Positions 28,049 to 28,974 of a stretch of 28,974 bases of DNA are shown piece by piece (the stretch's first letter is position 1; each line of letters starts with the position of its first letter). Location of the stretch: the IMG/VR virus record IMGVR_UViG_3300032331_003909, positions 1 to 28,974 of that record. One strand, 5' to 3'. A program made the translations under genes and the position numbers. Below the pieces are notes generated by a model. It made no database searches. It was not told the origin of the DNA and saw only the letters and a list, made by a program, of their open reading frames with translations. The stretch comes from a virus.

Positions 28049-28974
28049 GTGAAAAATTTGTTTAAATTTCAAGTTACAGCAGATTGTAGCAATCCATCAG
28101 GTTCTCCGAAAATTGTTCCATCTGGAGGAGGACTTTCGGATTCATTATCAAGAAATTTTCTCAAAACGGACTCTATAACAGGAGATTCTAGTGGTCTTAT
28201 AGACGTTGTAAATGGATTTTACTGGACAAATTCTCAACTAAGCAGTAGACAGGATATTCCTGCTGTAATGTTGAAAGAAAAAAGGCTTAAAACGAATTCA
28301 ATTATAGCTCAACTCGCATATTACAGTGCAATTGCAAGTGAAAAGGGCGGTCAAGCATCAGGAAGAATTGCTAATTTATTTTCAAGTTCAGCTGGATCTG
28401 GAGGAATTAGCGGTCTTTTAAGTGGTGTAGCGGGAAGAGCATTTGCTGGAATTGGTCAAAAACTTGTTGGAGCCGCATCGAGTTTCGGAAAGGGGTTCTC
28501 CAGTTCTGGAATTCTTCAAGCAATAACAGGAAAAAATGCAGAAGGGGTTATAGGCGCATTAACTTCAGAATTGGCTTCATCCGATGTTCTTGCTCCATAT
28601 GAAGGCTTATATATGACAGAAGATACTAAGTTTGTATATAGAATGCCTTATTTCTCCGATCCTGTACATGCTATCCAAAATCAATTCGCAACTGATGATA
28701 AAGTTATGTCAGGAACAATGGGATTAGGTGCTCTTGTATCAGAAGGAGCCAAGAAAGCGGAACAAGCGGCTTACGGTCTATCAACTTCTATGAATTTCAT
28801 GGAGCCAGGCATTTATATCGAGAAGCCTCAATTTTATTCTTTTGCCGCTGGTGGCGACTCAATACAATTCAGTTTTCCTCTCATTAATACGGGTTGGGCT
28901 ACATTTGAAGATGTACAAAGAAATTGGCAACTCATTTATATGCTTGTTTATCAAAATAGGCCAAATAGAAAAAG
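28049..28974 (+). CDS. Virion structural protein, 3' end beyond the window
   Basis: An open frame of 308 codons running off the window. The start is GTG at 28049, six bases after a CTAAATA box (28036-28042) that shares its TAA with the preceding stop; no in-frame ATG occurs for about 75 codons. The protein begins MKNLFKFQVTADCSNPSG, has a Ser/Gly/Ala-rich, glycine-zipper-like stretch (SSSAGSGGISGLLSGVAGRA and on, about residues 110-165), and then a structured part with APYEGLYMTEDTKFVYRMPY, EPGIYIEKPQFYSF and NTGWATFEDVQRNWQLIYML. It is not recognised; being next to baseplate genes suggests a tail or baseplate component. Confidence 0.7.
   Translation, partial: MKNLFKFQVTADCSNPSGSPKIVPSGGGLSDSLSRNFLKTDSITGDSSGLIDVVNGFYWTNSQLSSRQDIPAVMLKEKRLKTNSIIAQLAYYSAIASEKGGQASGRIANLFSSSAGSGGISGLLSGVAGRAFAGIGQKLVGAASSFGKGFSSSGILQAITGKNAEGVIGALTSELASSDVLAPYEGLYMTEDTKFVYRMPYFSDPVHAIQNQFATDDKVMSGTMGLGALVSEGAKKAEQAAYGLSTSMNFMEPGIYIEKPQFYSFAAGGDSIQFSFPLINTGWATFEDVQRNWQLIYMLVYQNRPNRK

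Overview
The window is part of the genome of a large, AT-rich, tailed phage with a contractile tail, belonging to the T4 superfamily but clearly divergent from T4. Supporting evidence: recognisable homologues of major capsid protein gp23, scaffold gp22, large terminase gp17, sheath gp18, tube gp19, tube initiator gp48/gp54, hub assembly factor gp26/gp51 and hub spike gp5, plus a T4-type late promoter box (TATAAATA or CTAAATA) directly in front of most genes. The host cannot be named from the sequence.

Layout. 1-3661: operon of two methyltransferase-like proteins, a glycosyltransferase and a fused two-domain glycosyltransferase. 3658-4426: two small genes diverging from one CCATGG palindrome. 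4472-5420: tail-fibre-like protein and its probable assembly factor. 5462-9060: virion protein with a 3D/double-psi-barrel-like motif, then a lysozyme-less gp5-like spike with two CxxC knuckles. 9057-14136: a block of accessory and head-interior genes (flavin reductase-like, possible ejected membrane-active protein, NUDIX hydrolase, three low-complexity internal proteins), interrupted at 11243-11714 by a gene-poor stretch rich in RNA-like hairpins. 14149-16593: gp22 and gp23. 16653-19268: an inverted island (an endonuclease with its own sigma70-like promoter between two terminators, an acidic head-core-like protein, two unknowns). 19324-28974: gp17 interrupted by a mini-intein, a tube paralogue, gp18, gp19, gp54-like, gp26/51-like, a coiled-coil repeat protein and a virion protein cut by the window end.

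The most interesting signal is a shared short N-terminal tag on at least eight otherwise unrelated proteins between 9057 and 18799: an amphipathic stretch with F/Y residues ending in [L/I]-x-E, usually followed by S, A, N or Q. It resembles the T4 internal-protein capsid targeting sequence, which is cut by prohead protease gp21. The capsid protein itself has an IEE|S site at residue 60, close to the T4 gp23 processing position. I infer that this phage loads a set of cargo proteins, including a flavin reductase-like enzyme and a NUDIX hydrolase, into its head for delivery with the DNA.

Other notable points: late promoter boxes sit only about 5-6 nt from start codons, predicting leaderless late mRNAs; a 16-codon leader peptide overlaps the capsid gene start; and a tandem hairpin pair keeps its loop while its stems differ. 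All functional calls rest on reading motifs by eye; no database search was run.
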